IMG/VR virus record: IMGVR_UViG_3300009551_000018
Span: 1-57,911 of that record
Direction: 5' to 3' (one strand)
DNA length: 57,911 nucleotides
From: a virus
A model generated the notes under the pieces. That model did no database searches. It had not been told where the DNA came from and saw nothing but the letters and a program-made list of their open reading frames with translations. The position numbers and the translations under genes are program-made. This document shows, in pieces, positions 7,934 through 15,755 of this stretch. Every line of letters starts with the position of its first letter. Within the stretch, counting starts at the first letter, position 1.

Positions 7934-7965
7934 CAAAACTACATAGTAAACATCAAAATTCAAAA
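7934..7965 (-). promoter_or_regulatory. Bacteroidota-type promoter for packaging/head operon
   Basis: On the minus strand TTTTG-N19-TAGTTTTG matches both elements perfectly. The expected start of transcription lies about 20 bases before the TerS ATG. It is the only clear promoter for late block 1. Confidence 0.75.
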
Positions 7966-7971
7966 TTTGAT

Positions 7972-8010
7972 CAAAAAACAAGCCCACCGGGTGCATAAAT
8001 CCGATGGGCT
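7972..8010 (-). terminator. Terminator ending the early-region operon
   Basis: A hairpin AGCCCA-CGG...CCG-TGGGCT (7981-8010) is followed on the minus strand by TTGTTTTTTG. It separates the gene at 8072 from the packaging promoter, which overlaps the T-tract side. Confidence 0.85.
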
Positions 8011-8071
8011 TTCTACTAACTACTTTTACAAAATACGGTTTTTAGTTCATTTATACCTCCGCTTTAGTGTT

Positions 8072-8332
8072 TTATTTAATTTCTCTCCAAAATACTATAT
8101 CTTCCTTTATATTGGTTGTTAGCCCATTATCACATAAAATCACCCATCCATCAAAATACGGGTCACATGGAACTATTACAGTATTATTGCGGCCCTTTAG
8201 TCCATTCTTTTGATATGTTGTAAAAGGAAAATAAGCAGCGTAACCCATACCTGTATTACCGGCTAAGTCCATTAATTCAACCATATTTTCATGAGTTGGA
8301 ATTTCATTTTTTATATCAATCCAATTTTTCAT
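8072..8332 (-). CDS. DUF551-like small protein, 86 aa
   Basis: The start MKNWIDIKNEIP is preferred over an ATG seven codons upstream because it lies just past the stop of the preceding frame. The opening W-x2-IKNEIPT, a central YAAYFPFTTYQKNG stretch and the C-terminal DGWVILCDNG...DIVFWREI resemble DUF551 proteins, which occur widely in phages with no known role. It is the last gene of the early unit before the terminator. Confidence 0.6.
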   Translation of the reverse strand: MKNWIDIKNEIPTHENMVELMDLAGNTGMGYAAYFPFTTYQKNGLKGRNNTVIVPCDPYFDGWVILCDNGLTTNIKEDIVFWREIK

Positions 8333-8333
8333 T

Positions 8334-8522
8334 TCAATTATCTGTTTTAACAAACTGTTTTTGCTCCAACATTTTTATTTCGATTTTCTGCCAGTTAATT
8401 AGTATGTGCAATTCATCTATTTGCTTCTTATATTTTTGGCATTGAGAAATAGCATCATGGTTTATTTCTAATAGGTCAGCAATTTATCTTTGCTGTTCGG
8501 TTAATAGTTCTGCTGTTGTCAT
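8334..8522 (-). pseudogene. Small coiled-coil gene broken by an in-frame TAA
   Basis: An ATG overlaps the stop of the preceding gene (ATGA). It opens MTTAELLTEQQR, meets TAA, and then continues in the same frame for 49 codons (IADLLEINHDAISQCQKYKK...) to a TGA. One C-to-T change (CAA to TAA) would explain the break and restore a 62-residue helical protein. It could also be suppressed or a sequencing error. Other genes here end normally at TAA, so general reassignment of TAA is ruled out. Confidence 0.6.
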
Positions 8523-8704
8523 GATTTAGTCATTGTGAGATAATATTTCATTAAATCATCTTCACACTTTTTCAATTGGGCTTGTAGCTTTTTTTTTAAA
8601 GCATACTTTTCTGCAAACTTTCTTTCAGCGGTTGGTTTACTCATGCCTCTTAACCCCTTAATTGGCTTGGTTATTTTTACTTTTGGTAAATCGTAAAAAC
8701 TCAT
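8519..8704 (-). CDS. Hypothetical lysine-rich protein, 61 aa
   Basis: Unrecognised. It has a basic N-terminus (VKITKPIKGLRG) and a charged helix (RKFAEKYALKKKLQAQLKKCEDDL) likely to form a coiled coil. It is coupled by 4-base overlaps to the gene before (8701-8823) and the broken gene after. Confidence 0.6.
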   Translation of the reverse strand: MSFYDLPKVKITKPIKGLRGMSKPTAERKFAEKYALKKKLQAQLKKCEDDLMKYYLTMTKS

Positions 8705-8823
8705 TTCAAGCTATTTAAAAACACTTGTGAATGATGTGATAACACAATTGCTGCGATAGCTACAAAAAGTATCACCGCTATTGGTATCAAATAAATTGCG
8801 AGATTGAATTTTATTGTTTTCAT
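8701..8823 (-). CDS. Single-pass membrane protein, 40 aa
   Basis: A short basic N-terminus (MKTIKFN) is followed by about 22 hydrophobic residues (residues 8-30) and the tail SHHSQVFLNSLK. The stop overlaps the next start (ATGA). Role unknown. Confidence 0.55.
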   Translation of the reverse strand: MKTIKFNLAIYLIPIAVILFVAIAAIVLSHHSQVFLNSLK

Positions 8824-8856
8824 GGTTTTATTTGTGAATGTTTAAAATTATGATTT

Positions 8857-9090
8857 TTATGCAAAATATCCGTCAGGAAATATTAAAGCATCCTTTTTGA
8901 TATTATAAAACATAGCGTACTCTAAGTCTGAAATCATAGCCTTATACGCAGCTCTATTATGAACCATTAATGTGTGTTGGTCTTTTGTACCTTCTCCGCT
9001 ATTGATAAGGATTGTAAGCTTATCGATTCTTTTTCTATAAGAATCTGTGAACTTTTTAATATTAAGTTCAGTTTTTGTAAGTGCTTTCAT
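8857..9090 (-). CDS. Hypothetical protein, 77 aa
   Basis: Unrecognised; largely helical and basic at the N-terminus (TKTELNIKKFTDSYRKRIDKL). It is preceded, 11 bases before the ATG, by the leader motif CGAACTTAAA that recurs before several early genes. Confidence 0.6.
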   Translation of the reverse strand: MKALTKTELNIKKFTDSYRKRIDKLTILINSGEGTKDQHTLMVHNRAAYKAMISDLEYAMFYNIKKDALIFPDGYFA

Positions 9091-9189
9091 TTTTTTATTT
9101 CTTTAAGTTCGTTGCCACCAAAGCCCCGCATTTGTTACAGTGCGAGGTTTGATGTTTATCCCGTAGCTTTACGGGCTTAAACGGGTTAA

Positions 9190-9354
9190 TTATTGAAGCA
9201 GGTTACTAAGACCTGTTTGGTAAACCGTAATATGATGTAATACATCGTCAAGGCTGTATACAGTTTTACTACGTGTTCCAATTGTAACAGTCCAAATACC
9301 TTGATTTTCGTTGTATGTTACATTAAGATTGTAATTGTTGTTTAAAGTTTTCAT
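9190..9354 (-). CDS. Hypothetical protein, 54 aa
   Basis: The start MKTLNNNYNLNV is chosen; the open frame extends 15 codons further only through a TTG. The protein is small and beta-rich with the central motif GIWTVTIGTRSKTVYSL, and no family is recognised. A promoter match ends 43 bases upstream of the ATG. The DNA after it to 9089 holds a CCCGTA/TACGGG hairpin without a T-tract. Confidence 0.55.
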   Translation of the reverse strand: MKTLNNNYNLNVTYNENQGIWTVTIGTRSKTVYSLDDVLHHITVYQTGLSNLLQ

Positions 9355-9396
9355 TGCCGTCAAGCTTTTAATATCAGCTACATTGCTAATACATAA

Positions 9397-9427
9397 CAAA
9401 TGTAAACAATTATTTTTGATTTGTCAA
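9397..9427 (-). promoter_or_regulatory. Bacteroidota-type promoter
   Basis: TTG-N20-TACATTTG on the minus strand, upstream of the 54-aa gene and downstream of a two-way terminator. It likely starts the short unit that ends at the 7972-8010 terminator. Confidence 0.7.
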
Positions 9428-9466
9428 GTGTTTTTACAACTATTTTTCAAAATAATTTGACTTAAA

Positions 9467-9504
9467 TAAAAAACCGCCTTAGATATTACTCCTTAGCGGT
9501 TTTT
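9467..9504. terminator. Bidirectional terminator
   Basis: The stem AAAACCGC/GCGGTTTT, with T-runs on either strand (9467-9504), separates the broken beta-helix gene from the downstream unit. Confidence 0.8.
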
Positions 9505-9528
9505 ACGAACTCTCAAAACACAAGGTCT

Positions 9529-10645
9529 TTACTTATAACTTATGATGTTATCGGGTATAATGTTTGAATTTAATGTAGTATCGTTCCAATTATTGTTTGT
9601 AAAAGTCACTCCTGATTGAGTTGTTTGACCTGATTTACCAAGCCATAAACCTAAATATGTTCCATCAGGCCTGATCCATCTTGCCCTATTATTGGAAACT
9701 ACAGTATTTGTTTTTGTGCCAGTAAATGTAAAGCCATCATAGCTTACTTTCATGGTTTTATCGTCACAAACCACAATGTTATTATCATACAACAGATTTG
9801 ATCCTGTACAAACGCCTATTAGCCCGTTTACGCCACTATTTACGCAAATGTTATCAGTTATGTCATAATAGCTTCCTGAAACGTCAGGGGCGGTCAATCC
9901 GGTGCCTGTATCGCCTGCATTCGGCCAACCACCATCTACCTGTCCACCTTTTATTTTATTCCGCTTAATTTGAAAATGGCTTGCAGATGTTCCGCTTGTT
10001 TGGAATATGCTGATTATATCGTGGGCGTGGACTGCTATGCCTCTCTGACAAAAATATGTTATCGTTTACTTGTTGATTTGCTCCACTGCAATTAACATAC
10101 TGGATAAAATGAGCGAAATTGTTATTGTATTTGACAGGTGCCCAAAGATTAAGCCCCTGATTGAAGTTTACTTTTGTTCCTGTGCAATTGGTAGCCATAA
10201 CGCCAAAGTTTACCATTGTGAAGAAACAGTAATCAACCGTGCAATTAACGCAATTATTTAGCCTTACTGATATACCATTTGTATTGGAGAACCGGCAAAG
10301 GGTTATATGGCAATTTGTGCAGTTATTTAAAACCAAAAGATCAACCGATTTTTTTGAGCCGTCAAAAGATAAACCTGTGATTGTTAATCCTGATTGATTG
10401 TTGTATGTTTTTGCTGCTGAAACTATTCCACCTGGATTTATTGGCGTTGGTGGAATAACAACCGGTGCTGAATAATCTATGCTCGAAAAACCCGCTATCA
10501 TTTGCGTGACTGCTGCATCTACAATGCTATCTTCTTTTGCAGAAGCCGTTGAATTATTGAAACTTCTACCGTGTAAACTTGCTTTCAAACTTTCGCCAAA
10601 ACTTGTGGCATTTGATGAGGCATTGTCTTTTGATGCTATGTCCAT
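9529..10645 (-). pseudogene. Beta-helix (pectate-lyase-like) protein, frameshifted
   Basis: The first frame (10645 to about 10050) encodes an Asn/Cys-rich right-handed beta-helix: repeated turns such as VLNNCTNCHI, RLNNCVNCTVDYC and MATNCTGTKVNF. It then runs out of frame at a run of five A (10050-10054, plus strand). Removing one base joins it to QRGIAVHAHDIISIF and on to the second open frame ending at 9529, giving about 370 residues. The break may be real, a homopolymer read error, or a shift site. Such folds are typical of tail spikes and depolymerases, but this gene lies in the early region, away from the tail genes. Confidence 0.75.
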
Positions 10646-10713
10646 GATTTACTGATTTTTAAAATACACTCAAAGCTAAAGTTTTTAATTTGAATTTCAA
10701 TTCCGATGTTATG

Positions 10714-10890
10714 TTACTCACTTTCCAATTCTTTAATTTGTGCCTCAATCTTAGTTTTGAGTTCTTTCGGCAAATCCCACCAAAGTAAGCCCTTTAGCGA
10801 ACCAATGTACTCACCTTTTAATCGGGCGTAATCAACCGTTAGTTTTAAGTTAATGACCTCTAACTCTTGGTAGCCGGGTTTCTCGCTCAT
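10714..10890 (-). CDS. Hypothetical protein, 58 aa
   Basis: It opens MSEKPGYQELEVIN, is helical and charged throughout with one LKGLLWWDLPKE segment, and ends at TAA. It lies 12 bases after the upstream gene. Unrecognised; the coding pattern and tight packing support it. Confidence 0.55.
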   Translation of the reverse strand: MSEKPGYQELEVINLKLTVDYARLKGEYIGSLKGLLWWDLPKELKTKIEAQIKELESE

Positions 10891-10902
10891 ATCATTAATG
10901 GC

Positions 10903-11274
10903 TTAAGGGGTGGTTACTTGTTTAATAAAGCCAACTACGGCTTGGTAAGTGGCTGAAAGTTTGGTGTCATCTATTATATCAATCCCCCATTCTTCACCCT
11001 TTTTGGTAATTATACAGGCATGTAGATTGCTGTTAAAACAGATGTCAGTATCCCATCCCATTGCCTCTATCTTCTCAACTACTGGCATAAGCCAATCCCA
11101 TGAGGTGTGATACTGCAAGTCTTTAATAGCAATTGTATCGTAATAATTATAATACTTGGGCGATGAGCCTCGCAGCCTTCCCATATATAAACCTTCTTCA
11201 AATTCAATAGGGGTTCGGCTGGTCATGAATTGATCTATGAGCTTATTATTTTCGAGTATCTCTTGTTCTTTCAT
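10903..11274 (-). CDS. Phage ABA-sandwich-like protein, 123 aa
   Basis: The central stretch YHTSWDWLMPVVEKIEAMG (about residues 55-73) followed by short strands matches the pattern of the phage ABA sandwich family, common in Bacteroidota phages and of unknown role. The start overlaps the stop of the upstream gene by one base (TAATG). Confidence 0.6.
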   Translation of the reverse strand: MKEQEILENNKLIDQFMTSRTPIEFEEGLYMGRLRGSSPKYYNYYDTIAIKDLQYHTSWDWLMPVVEKIEAMGWDTDICFNSNLHACIITKKGEEWGIDIIDDTKLSATYQAVVGFIKQVTTP

Positions 11275-12179
11275 TATGGCTTTTCTTTTAAACTATCAGT
11301 ATCTGTTTCTCGTGGTTGAAAGGGTGATTGGCAACCGTGTATATCAATTCCTATTTCTTTTAACTTAGCTTGTAGATGTGGCCTCCAATAATAGCGCGGT
11401 CTGCCTTCCGTTGGCGGTTCAGGGAAATCATAATAGCCCATCAGCCATTTAAAAACTTCAAGCATATTAGCTATCTCCTTATCCTTGTCAGCTATAATGG
11501 ATTGGGCTTTTAGGGTGGCGTATCTTTCGGCAACTGTCTTAACCATGTGAAGCGGAAAGTAGTCACCTTCCAAATGCTCGATACTGTATATAGGAACTTT
11601 ATCATCTGATGGGTATTGCTGATAATGCAACTCATCTTGTAACTCAACTAATAATTCTTCTATTGTCTCCGCACTCACCCCAGTATCGGTAATGCGGTCT
11701 GACTGTGTGGATGGTGAGCCACTAATAGAATTTCCGCTTACATTGCATTCAGAATCCGGGCTGCAACACTCATCATTACAAGGTAGTTTTGTAACTGGAC
11801 AGATATTATCTTCTCCAATTATAAGTTTTTCCTTCCCCCTAACTTCATTACCCTGGCTTGCTTCTGGTGAGGGGGCTAATATCCAAATTTGGCGGAAACT
11901 GTGCCCATATTCAGAAAAGAAATCCCTGTCACTGTCATCGCAATTTCTCCAATCGTCTTTTCCCTTTCTGGTATACTGCCACTGCAAATAAGCCATAACT
12001 ACTTCACCGGGTTTGGTGTCAGGGGAGTTCTGGAACTCGAAATACTTAAAGTTGTCTTCAAATATAGTCCACTGATGATTTATTATTTCTCCTGTATTGG
12101 GAGTATCTATGATTTTATCATGTGGATTAATAGGTCTCCACCTGCCTGTATGGTCTTTATAAATGGGTGTTGGGGTCAT
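11274..12179 (-). CDS. Hypothetical protein, 301 aa
   Basis: Unrecognised. The N-terminal 110 residues are aromatic and polar (GRWRPINPHDKIID, YLQWQYTRKGKDDW). A low-complexity, cysteine-bearing linker follows (about 120-165, CPVTKLPCNDECCSP), then a helical region and a C-terminal FPEPPTEGRPRYYWRPHLQ segment. The mix suggests a mosaic of small domains. It is in an unbroken run of minus-strand genes with 3-base spacing to its neighbour. Confidence 0.65.
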   Translation of the reverse strand: MTPTPIYKDHTGRWRPINPHDKIIDTPNTGEIINHQWTIFEDNFKYFEFQNSPDTKPGEVVMAYLQWQYTRKGKDDWRNCDDSDRDFFSEYGHSFRQIWILAPSPEASQGNEVRGKEKLIIGEDNICPVTKLPCNDECCSPDSECNVSGNSISGSPSTQSDRITDTGVSAETIEELLVELQDELHYQQYPSDDKVPIYSIEHLEGDYFPLHMVKTVAERYATLKAQSIIADKDKEIANMLEVFKWLMGYYDFPEPPTEGRPRYYWRPHLQAKLKEIGIDIHGCQSPFQPRETDTDSLKEKP

Positions 12180-12182
12180 AGG

Positions 12183-12614
12183 TTATTGATCTAATGGAGT
12201 TGCGTATAAGTCAAAAGTACTACCAAGCATAAAGCTTTGTTTAGCTGGCTTTAGATCGCCGGATGTGCCGACAAAATGAATAGCAACATGGGTTTTATTA
12301 ACTTTTATTTTTGTAACCCTGAATGTTCCCGGTTGCATACATGTTCCTGATTTGTATTCTTTACCTACTTCATATCTTTGCAGTAGATCAATTGCCGCAG
12401 CTATCATTGAACCCGCATTAGACAAGTTTTCAATTTTGTTTGAAAGCTTTAAACTGGCTTTATCAAAAGGCCATGCATAAGGTGACAATCCCATGTAGAC
12501 CGTTGCCGCATTAATAAACTGCTCAGGCGTATGCCCGCTGTCATGGTTGTAATCATAGCCTTTTTTGGTATGACTTTCTCTCTTTTCTGAAATTAATAAA
12601 GCTCCTGTTTTCAT
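12183..12614 (-). CDS. Hypothetical protein, 143 aa
   Basis: Its first half (YNHDSGHTPEQFINAATVYMG...NAGSMIAAAIDLLQRYE) follows a layout seen in many phage genes: D-H-T-PEQ then an Ala-rich helix. The second half is beta-rich (GTFRVTKIKVNKTHVAIHF). No biochemical role is known to me. Confidence 0.65.
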   Translation of the reverse strand: MKTGALLISEKRESHTKKGYDYNHDSGHTPEQFINAATVYMGLSPYAWPFDKASLKLSNKIENLSNAGSMIAAAIDLLQRYEVGKEYKSGTCMQPGTFRVTKIKVNKTHVAIHFVGTSGDLKPAKQSFMLGSTFDLYATPLDQ

Positions 12615-12653
12615 ATCGCTAATTTTTAAAGTATGCTATTGGGTAAAGGGGGG

Positions 12654-12932
12654 TTAAACGGGATAGTCTGTAGCGTCAAAAAAAATGTACCCTTTAGGAT
12701 AGATTGTGAATTGATCTATTGTATCTTCCGGGTCGTTAGGATCGCCTTCAAAAACAGATACAGGCTCAATACCCTCTTCGCTTTGATAATAATCTTCGCT
12801 CAGAATCCATATTTGGGGAATGTCATAATAAAATTCATCACATCTCTGCACACCCAATGGGTTTTTTAAGAGTTCTTCATCCGAACGCGTGTTCAGATAA
12901 TCTTTCAGTTCTTTAAAATTTGCTATTTTCAT
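12654..12932 (-). CDS. Hypothetical acidic protein, 92 aa
   Basis: Acidic, opening MKIANFKELKDYLNTRSDEELL with a central YDIPQIWILSEDYYQSEEG. Acidity and size would suit a nucleic-acid mimic, but that is speculation. Confidence 0.6.
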   Translation of the reverse strand: MKIANFKELKDYLNTRSDEELLKNPLGVQRCDEFYYDIPQIWILSEDYYQSEEGIEPVSVFEGDPNDPEDTIDQFTIYPKGYIFFDATDYPV

Positions 12933-12970
12933 AATCTTTCTCTATTACTTTAGTGTATGAAGGGTGGGGA

Positions 12971-13141
12971 TTAAAGTTCGATCTCGTAAGTAACATCGTC
13001 CTCGCTATAAGGTGTAAATTGCAGCAAAGCTTTTCTAACGGCTTTATGGGCTTCCTTAGCTGCGTATTTAGCCTGATCGTCTGTTAAGGCCCATTGCTTT
13101 TCATCAACAGGCAAATCGATTGTAATTTTCAGGTGTTTCAT
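12971..13141 (-). CDS. Hypothetical protein, 56 aa
   Basis: It opens MKHLKITIDLPVDEKQWALTDDQ, then a helical AKYAAKEAHKAVRKAL, and ends EIEL. It has a clean coding frame with 10-base spacing to the upstream gene. Unrecognised. Confidence 0.55.
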   Translation of the reverse strand: MKHLKITIDLPVDEKQWALTDDQAKYAAKEAHKAVRKALLQFTPYSEDDVTYEIEL

Positions 13142-13151
13142 CTTTTCTGCT

Positions 13152-13433
13152 TTAGGTTGTGGCTTTACGAATAGCGTTTGTGACTTTGTTTAAAACATTT
13201 ACATCCGTTACAGGTATGTATTGCTGAAGTTCAGTTAAAGCGGCTTGGCAGGCTTCGTACAATTCAGGTGCAGCGGCTATTAGTTTGGCATTGGCTTTCA
13301 TTTCAGATTCAACAGTGTCTTCGTGTCCGACACTACCTACAATTATATCAAAAGGGTCATCTGATACTACTTTCAATAAAAAACTGCTTTCGTCAAGCCT
13401 CCACGGGCCCGATGTAAATTTTTTTGTTTCCAT
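13152..13433 (-). CDS. Hypothetical protein, 93 aa, NAKLIAAAPELYEA type
   Basis: The start METKKFTSGPWRLDES is preferred over an upstream extension lying in the preceding gene. A GPWRL opening and ANAKLIAAAPELYEACQAAL helix (about 51-70) mark a family that is widespread in phages and has no assigned function. Confidence 0.65.
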   Translation of the reverse strand: METKKFTSGPWRLDESSFLLKVVSDDPFDIIVGSVGHEDTVESEMKANAKLIAAAPELYEACQAALTELQQYIPVTDVNVLNKVTNAIRKATT

Positions 13434-13446
13434 TATCTTATTGTAA

Positions 13447-13671
13447 TTAGAGGGTTGCCAATAATTGTTCTTTAGTATGAAAGATTTCGCTTTCATCAAA
13501 GGCGGTCGTGTATTGCGATCCTGCCGGATTTTTAAGAACCCAATAGGTAGTTCTATAATTACCCATACCGTCTACATTTATAACAATGCGTTCAATGGTT
13601 GATTGCCATACTTTGTTAAGCGTTATGAAGTATGCATCGTCCGAAATATTAAGCTTCGTTTCTATTTTCAT
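13447..13671 (-). CDS. Hypothetical protein, 74 aa
   Basis: A small beta-rich protein opening MKIETKLNISDDAYFITLNK with a central GNYRTTYWVLKN. It is preceded by the AAAAG-ATG initiation context common to this operon. No family recognised. Confidence 0.6.
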   Translation of the reverse strand: MKIETKLNISDDAYFITLNKVWQSTIERIVINVDGMGNYRTTYWVLKNPAGSQYTTAFDESEIFHTKEQLLATL

Positions 13672-13675
13672 CTTT

Positions 13676-14059
13676 TCAAATATTTATTGTTAGTTCGCTA
13701 TTGGTGAGGGAGAAAATTAAATTCTGTAAAGTGTGAGCAAAAGGTATAGGTACTATAAAGCCTTGATTGTTCCAAACCCATTGCTTGAACTCATCCTGCA
13801 TAATTCGAATCTTGTGAGATTGGCCAATGTCGTATAGCCAAAAACCGTAAGGATCATCTTTTGGAGCTTCTAAAAATCCCGCTTTCTCCAGTATTTCAGG
13901 TGTCAATGGGATAGGCGAATAATCTTTTGAATATTCAGGATCAATTTGCCATTTATATAAATCTAACCCGTCTATAAGCCTTATAATAACATTCCCATGT
14001 TTATTTTGGGTATTCCAATTTAATAGATTCCCAATTTTTAATTCTTCTGCTTTTATCAT
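13676..14059 (-). CDS. Hypothetical protein, 127 aa
   Basis: The ELKIGNLLNW opening, PIPLTPEILEKAGF and C-terminal LQNLIFSLTNSEL are hallmarks of an uncharacterised family common in Bacteroidota phages and prophages. The start overlaps the previous stop (ATGA). A barrel-like RNA or DNA binder is possible but unproven. Confidence 0.65.
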   Translation of the reverse strand: MIKAEELKIGNLLNWNTQNKHGNVIIRLIDGLDLYKWQIDPEYSKDYSPIPLTPEILEKAGFLEAPKDDPYGFWLYDIGQSHKIRIMQDEFKQWVWNNQGFIVPIPFAHTLQNLIFSLTNSELTINI

Positions 14060-14424
14060 CTTCCTTCCTGTTTAATAAAGTGTAGTGAGAGAGCTAAGCC
14101 GCGGTCGATTAATTTATTTAAATCGAAATGATGTGAGTATAAATATTGGTATTGCTTCAATGTATAGGCCGCGTTATCCGATTCAGTATTCCATTCAATT
14201 TTACCGATTCCCAAAATATGTTCAGGTAGCATCATGTCGGACAATGGCCTTAGCAATGGCTTTATATCATTGGTTTCAATTTTCCACCAATGATAGCTGT
14301 TATTAATTTCACCCTGTGCCAATCCTTGCATTTCAAGTATTACACAATTGCCAGTAGTCCCGAATGTGAACATTAAATTATACGGCAAATATGGTGCGAG
14401 TTCTTCAAGTTTTATTGTTTCCAT
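14056..14424 (-). CDS. Hypothetical protein, 122 aa
   Basis: KPLLRPLSDM near residue 54 and YLYSHHFDLNKLIDRGLAL near the C-terminus identify an uncharacterised family that usually sits, as here, next to the ELKIGN family protein. The two are translationally coupled, suggesting joint function. Confidence 0.65.
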   Translation of the reverse strand: METIKLEELAPYLPYNLMFTFGTTGNCVILEMQGLAQGEINNSYHWWKIETNDIKPLLRPLSDMMLPEHILGIGKIEWNTESDNAAYTLKQYQYLYSHHFDLNKLIDRGLALSLHFIKQEGR

Positions 14425-14430
14425 TGATAG

Positions 14431-14688
14431 TTATTTAAGTAACTCTCCGGTAATTGTATCGTATTTTGCCATGGTTTCGCCTTTCTTGGTCTTTCGGGAT
14501 TTTATGTATTGATGATATATTTCACCCTCTCTTACTCTAAAAGTAATTTCATCGTCCCGGTATTGATTTATGGCGTACGTGCCGGTCAACTTACACCCGT
14601 CATTACCTAAATCATTAATACTGAAATGGTACTCTTTATCATACCCTTCAATGAATTTTTCTGCGGCTATTCGATGTGTGGTTTTCAT
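14431..14688 (-). CDS. Hypothetical protein, 85 aa
   Basis: Unrecognised mixed helix/strand protein (MKTTHRIAAEKFIEGYDKEYHF; YRDDEITFRVREGEIY) with a basic C-terminus (SRKTKKGETMAKYD). The A-rich start context AAAAAAGATTATG is shared with several neighbours. Confidence 0.6.
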   Translation of the reverse strand: MKTTHRIAAEKFIEGYDKEYHFSINDLGNDGCKLTGTYAINQYRDDEITFRVREGEIYHQYIKSRKTKKGETMAKYDTITGELLK

Positions 14689-14747
14689 AATCTTTTTTAT
14701 TTTTCTTCTTCCCTTTCTACCCCTACCTGATAAAAAAAGGGGGAGGG

Positions 14748-15038
14748 TTAATTTTTGGTTTTTAATAGAGCATTATAAGCCATATTGTACCAACTGTTAT
14801 CCTTTTTATAATTAACAAGAACTCCATCACGAATTTTAGCTAAAACTAACTCAAGTTCTTTCACTCGGAAATTCATTACACTTTCGCCCTCTACCTCAAT
14901 CCAATCAGAAGTTTCCCAACGATCGTCATACCCGTTATTGCTATAATCTTCTAAAATATAATGACGACCACGACAGAATACATAATATCCTGCCACTCGT
15001 TTTCCATTATCGACTCTTAATGCCGTGTATTGTTCCAT
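14748..15038 (-). CDS. Hypothetical protein, 96 aa
   Basis: Opens MEQYTALRVDNGKRVAGYYV and contains GRHYILEDYSNNGYDDRWETSD. The YYVF.RG.HYIL layout recalls YopX-like small beta proteins, but the match is too weak to name. Spacing to neighbours is under 60 bases. Confidence 0.6.
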   Translation of the reverse strand: MEQYTALRVDNGKRVAGYYVFCRGRHYILEDYSNNGYDDRWETSDWIEVEGESVMNFRVKELELVLAKIRDGVLVNYKKDNSWYNMAYNALLKTKN

Positions 15039-15089
15039 ATCTTTTCAATCTTTTTTTCACCTACAAAGACCATCTACCGCGTAGGATGG

Positions 15090-15329
15090 TCAAAATCCAA
15101 ATTGTCTGTAAGTATTAATTACCACGCCATCGGTATCAATTTCAGTGTCGCAATGCGCTTGACAATTTTGTACAGTTTGGTCAATTACCAGTTTTGCAAA
15201 TTGCTTAAGCGCGTCAGAAACAGTTTGCACATATTGTTCACCAGCATGGGGATGCGAAATCACATCGTTTGAAAAACCTTGATGTTTCAGCCATTCTTCG
15301 ACCGTTATTTGAATGTAATCTTTGCTCAT
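15090..15329 (-). CDS. Hypothetical protein, 79 aa
   Basis: Opens MSKDYIQITVEEWLKHQGF, then HAGEQYVQTVSDALKQFAKLVI. It is helical with a C-terminal NTYRQFGF. Unrecognised; coding pattern is good. Confidence 0.6.
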   Translation of the reverse strand: MSKDYIQITVEEWLKHQGFSNDVISHPHAGEQYVQTVSDALKQFAKLVIDQTVQNCQAHCDTEIDTDGVVINTYRQFGF

Positions 15330-15355
15330 TGTCTTTTATCTATTTTATGGGTTTA

Positions 15356-15490
15356 CTACCTCTTTAGTCTTTTGGCAACATCTGTGCCTTTTATCTTGTC
15401 GATTTGCTCGTTTAATTGCTTTATCCACTTGTTAAAGTCATTTCCTGTATATCCTTGTGGAATAATAGGGGCTTGTGTAGAAGTTTTCAT
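15356..15490 (-). CDS. Hypothetical protein, 44 aa
   Basis: Opens MKTSTQAPIIPQGYTGNDF, followed by a charged helix NKWIKQLNEQIDKIKG. It has its own promoter match (15516-15545) and the recurring leader motif CGAAACTTAAA about 10 bases before the ATG. This supports it as the first gene of a unit running towards 7.97 kb. Confidence 0.6.
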   Translation of the reverse strand: MKTSTQAPIIPQGYTGNDFNKWIKQLNEQIDKIKGTDVAKRLKR

Positions 15491-15515
15491 TTTTTAATAT
15501 TTAAGTTTCGATATT

Positions 15516-15545
15516 CAAATGTAACAATTATTTTTGATTATGCAA
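15516..15545 (-). promoter_or_regulatory. Bacteroidota-type promoter with leader motif
   Basis: TTG-N19-TACATTTG on the minus strand. Five bases beyond the -7 box lies CGAAACTTAAA, the same arrangement as at 21667-21712 and 32082-32127. Confidence 0.75.
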
Positions 15546-15578
15546 TAGCAAAAGTTAAAATAATTCAACTTTTTTTGA

Positions 15579-15755
15579 TTAATTGTTACTTATGCCTTTT
15601 TCGCGGATGTTTTGAAGGTCAAGTTCCTGTAGTTCGTATTGATCTACTTTACCTGGATTTAAATTTTCGGTTGTTTCCATCAAACTTTTTAAGCTTTGGA
15701 GTGCCGGTTTAAGATCTTCTAAATTTCCTTTTATCTTAGTTTTTGGACTTTTCAT
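15579..15755 (-). CDS. Hypothetical protein, 58 aa
   Basis: The start MKSPKTKIKGNLEDL is preferred; it overlaps the end of the exported-protein gene upstream by 20 bases. It is highly charged and helical (LKPALQSLKSLMETTE). No family recognised. Confidence 0.55.
   Translation of the reverse strand: MKSPKTKIKGNLEDLKPALQSLKSLMETTENLNPGKVDQYELQELDLQNIREKGISNN

Noticed and set aside
8334-8522. Reassignment of TAA as a sense codon in this phage
   Set aside because: Many genes here end at TAA with the next gene starting at once (TAATG); only one in-frame TAA is seen.
9158-9173. CCCGTA/TACGGG hairpin as a terminator
   Set aside because: A good stem, but no T-run follows on either strand; left as unexplained structure.
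11692-12194. Plus-strand open frames opposite the 301-aa gene
   Set aside because: They are shadows of a well-packed minus-strand coding sequence.
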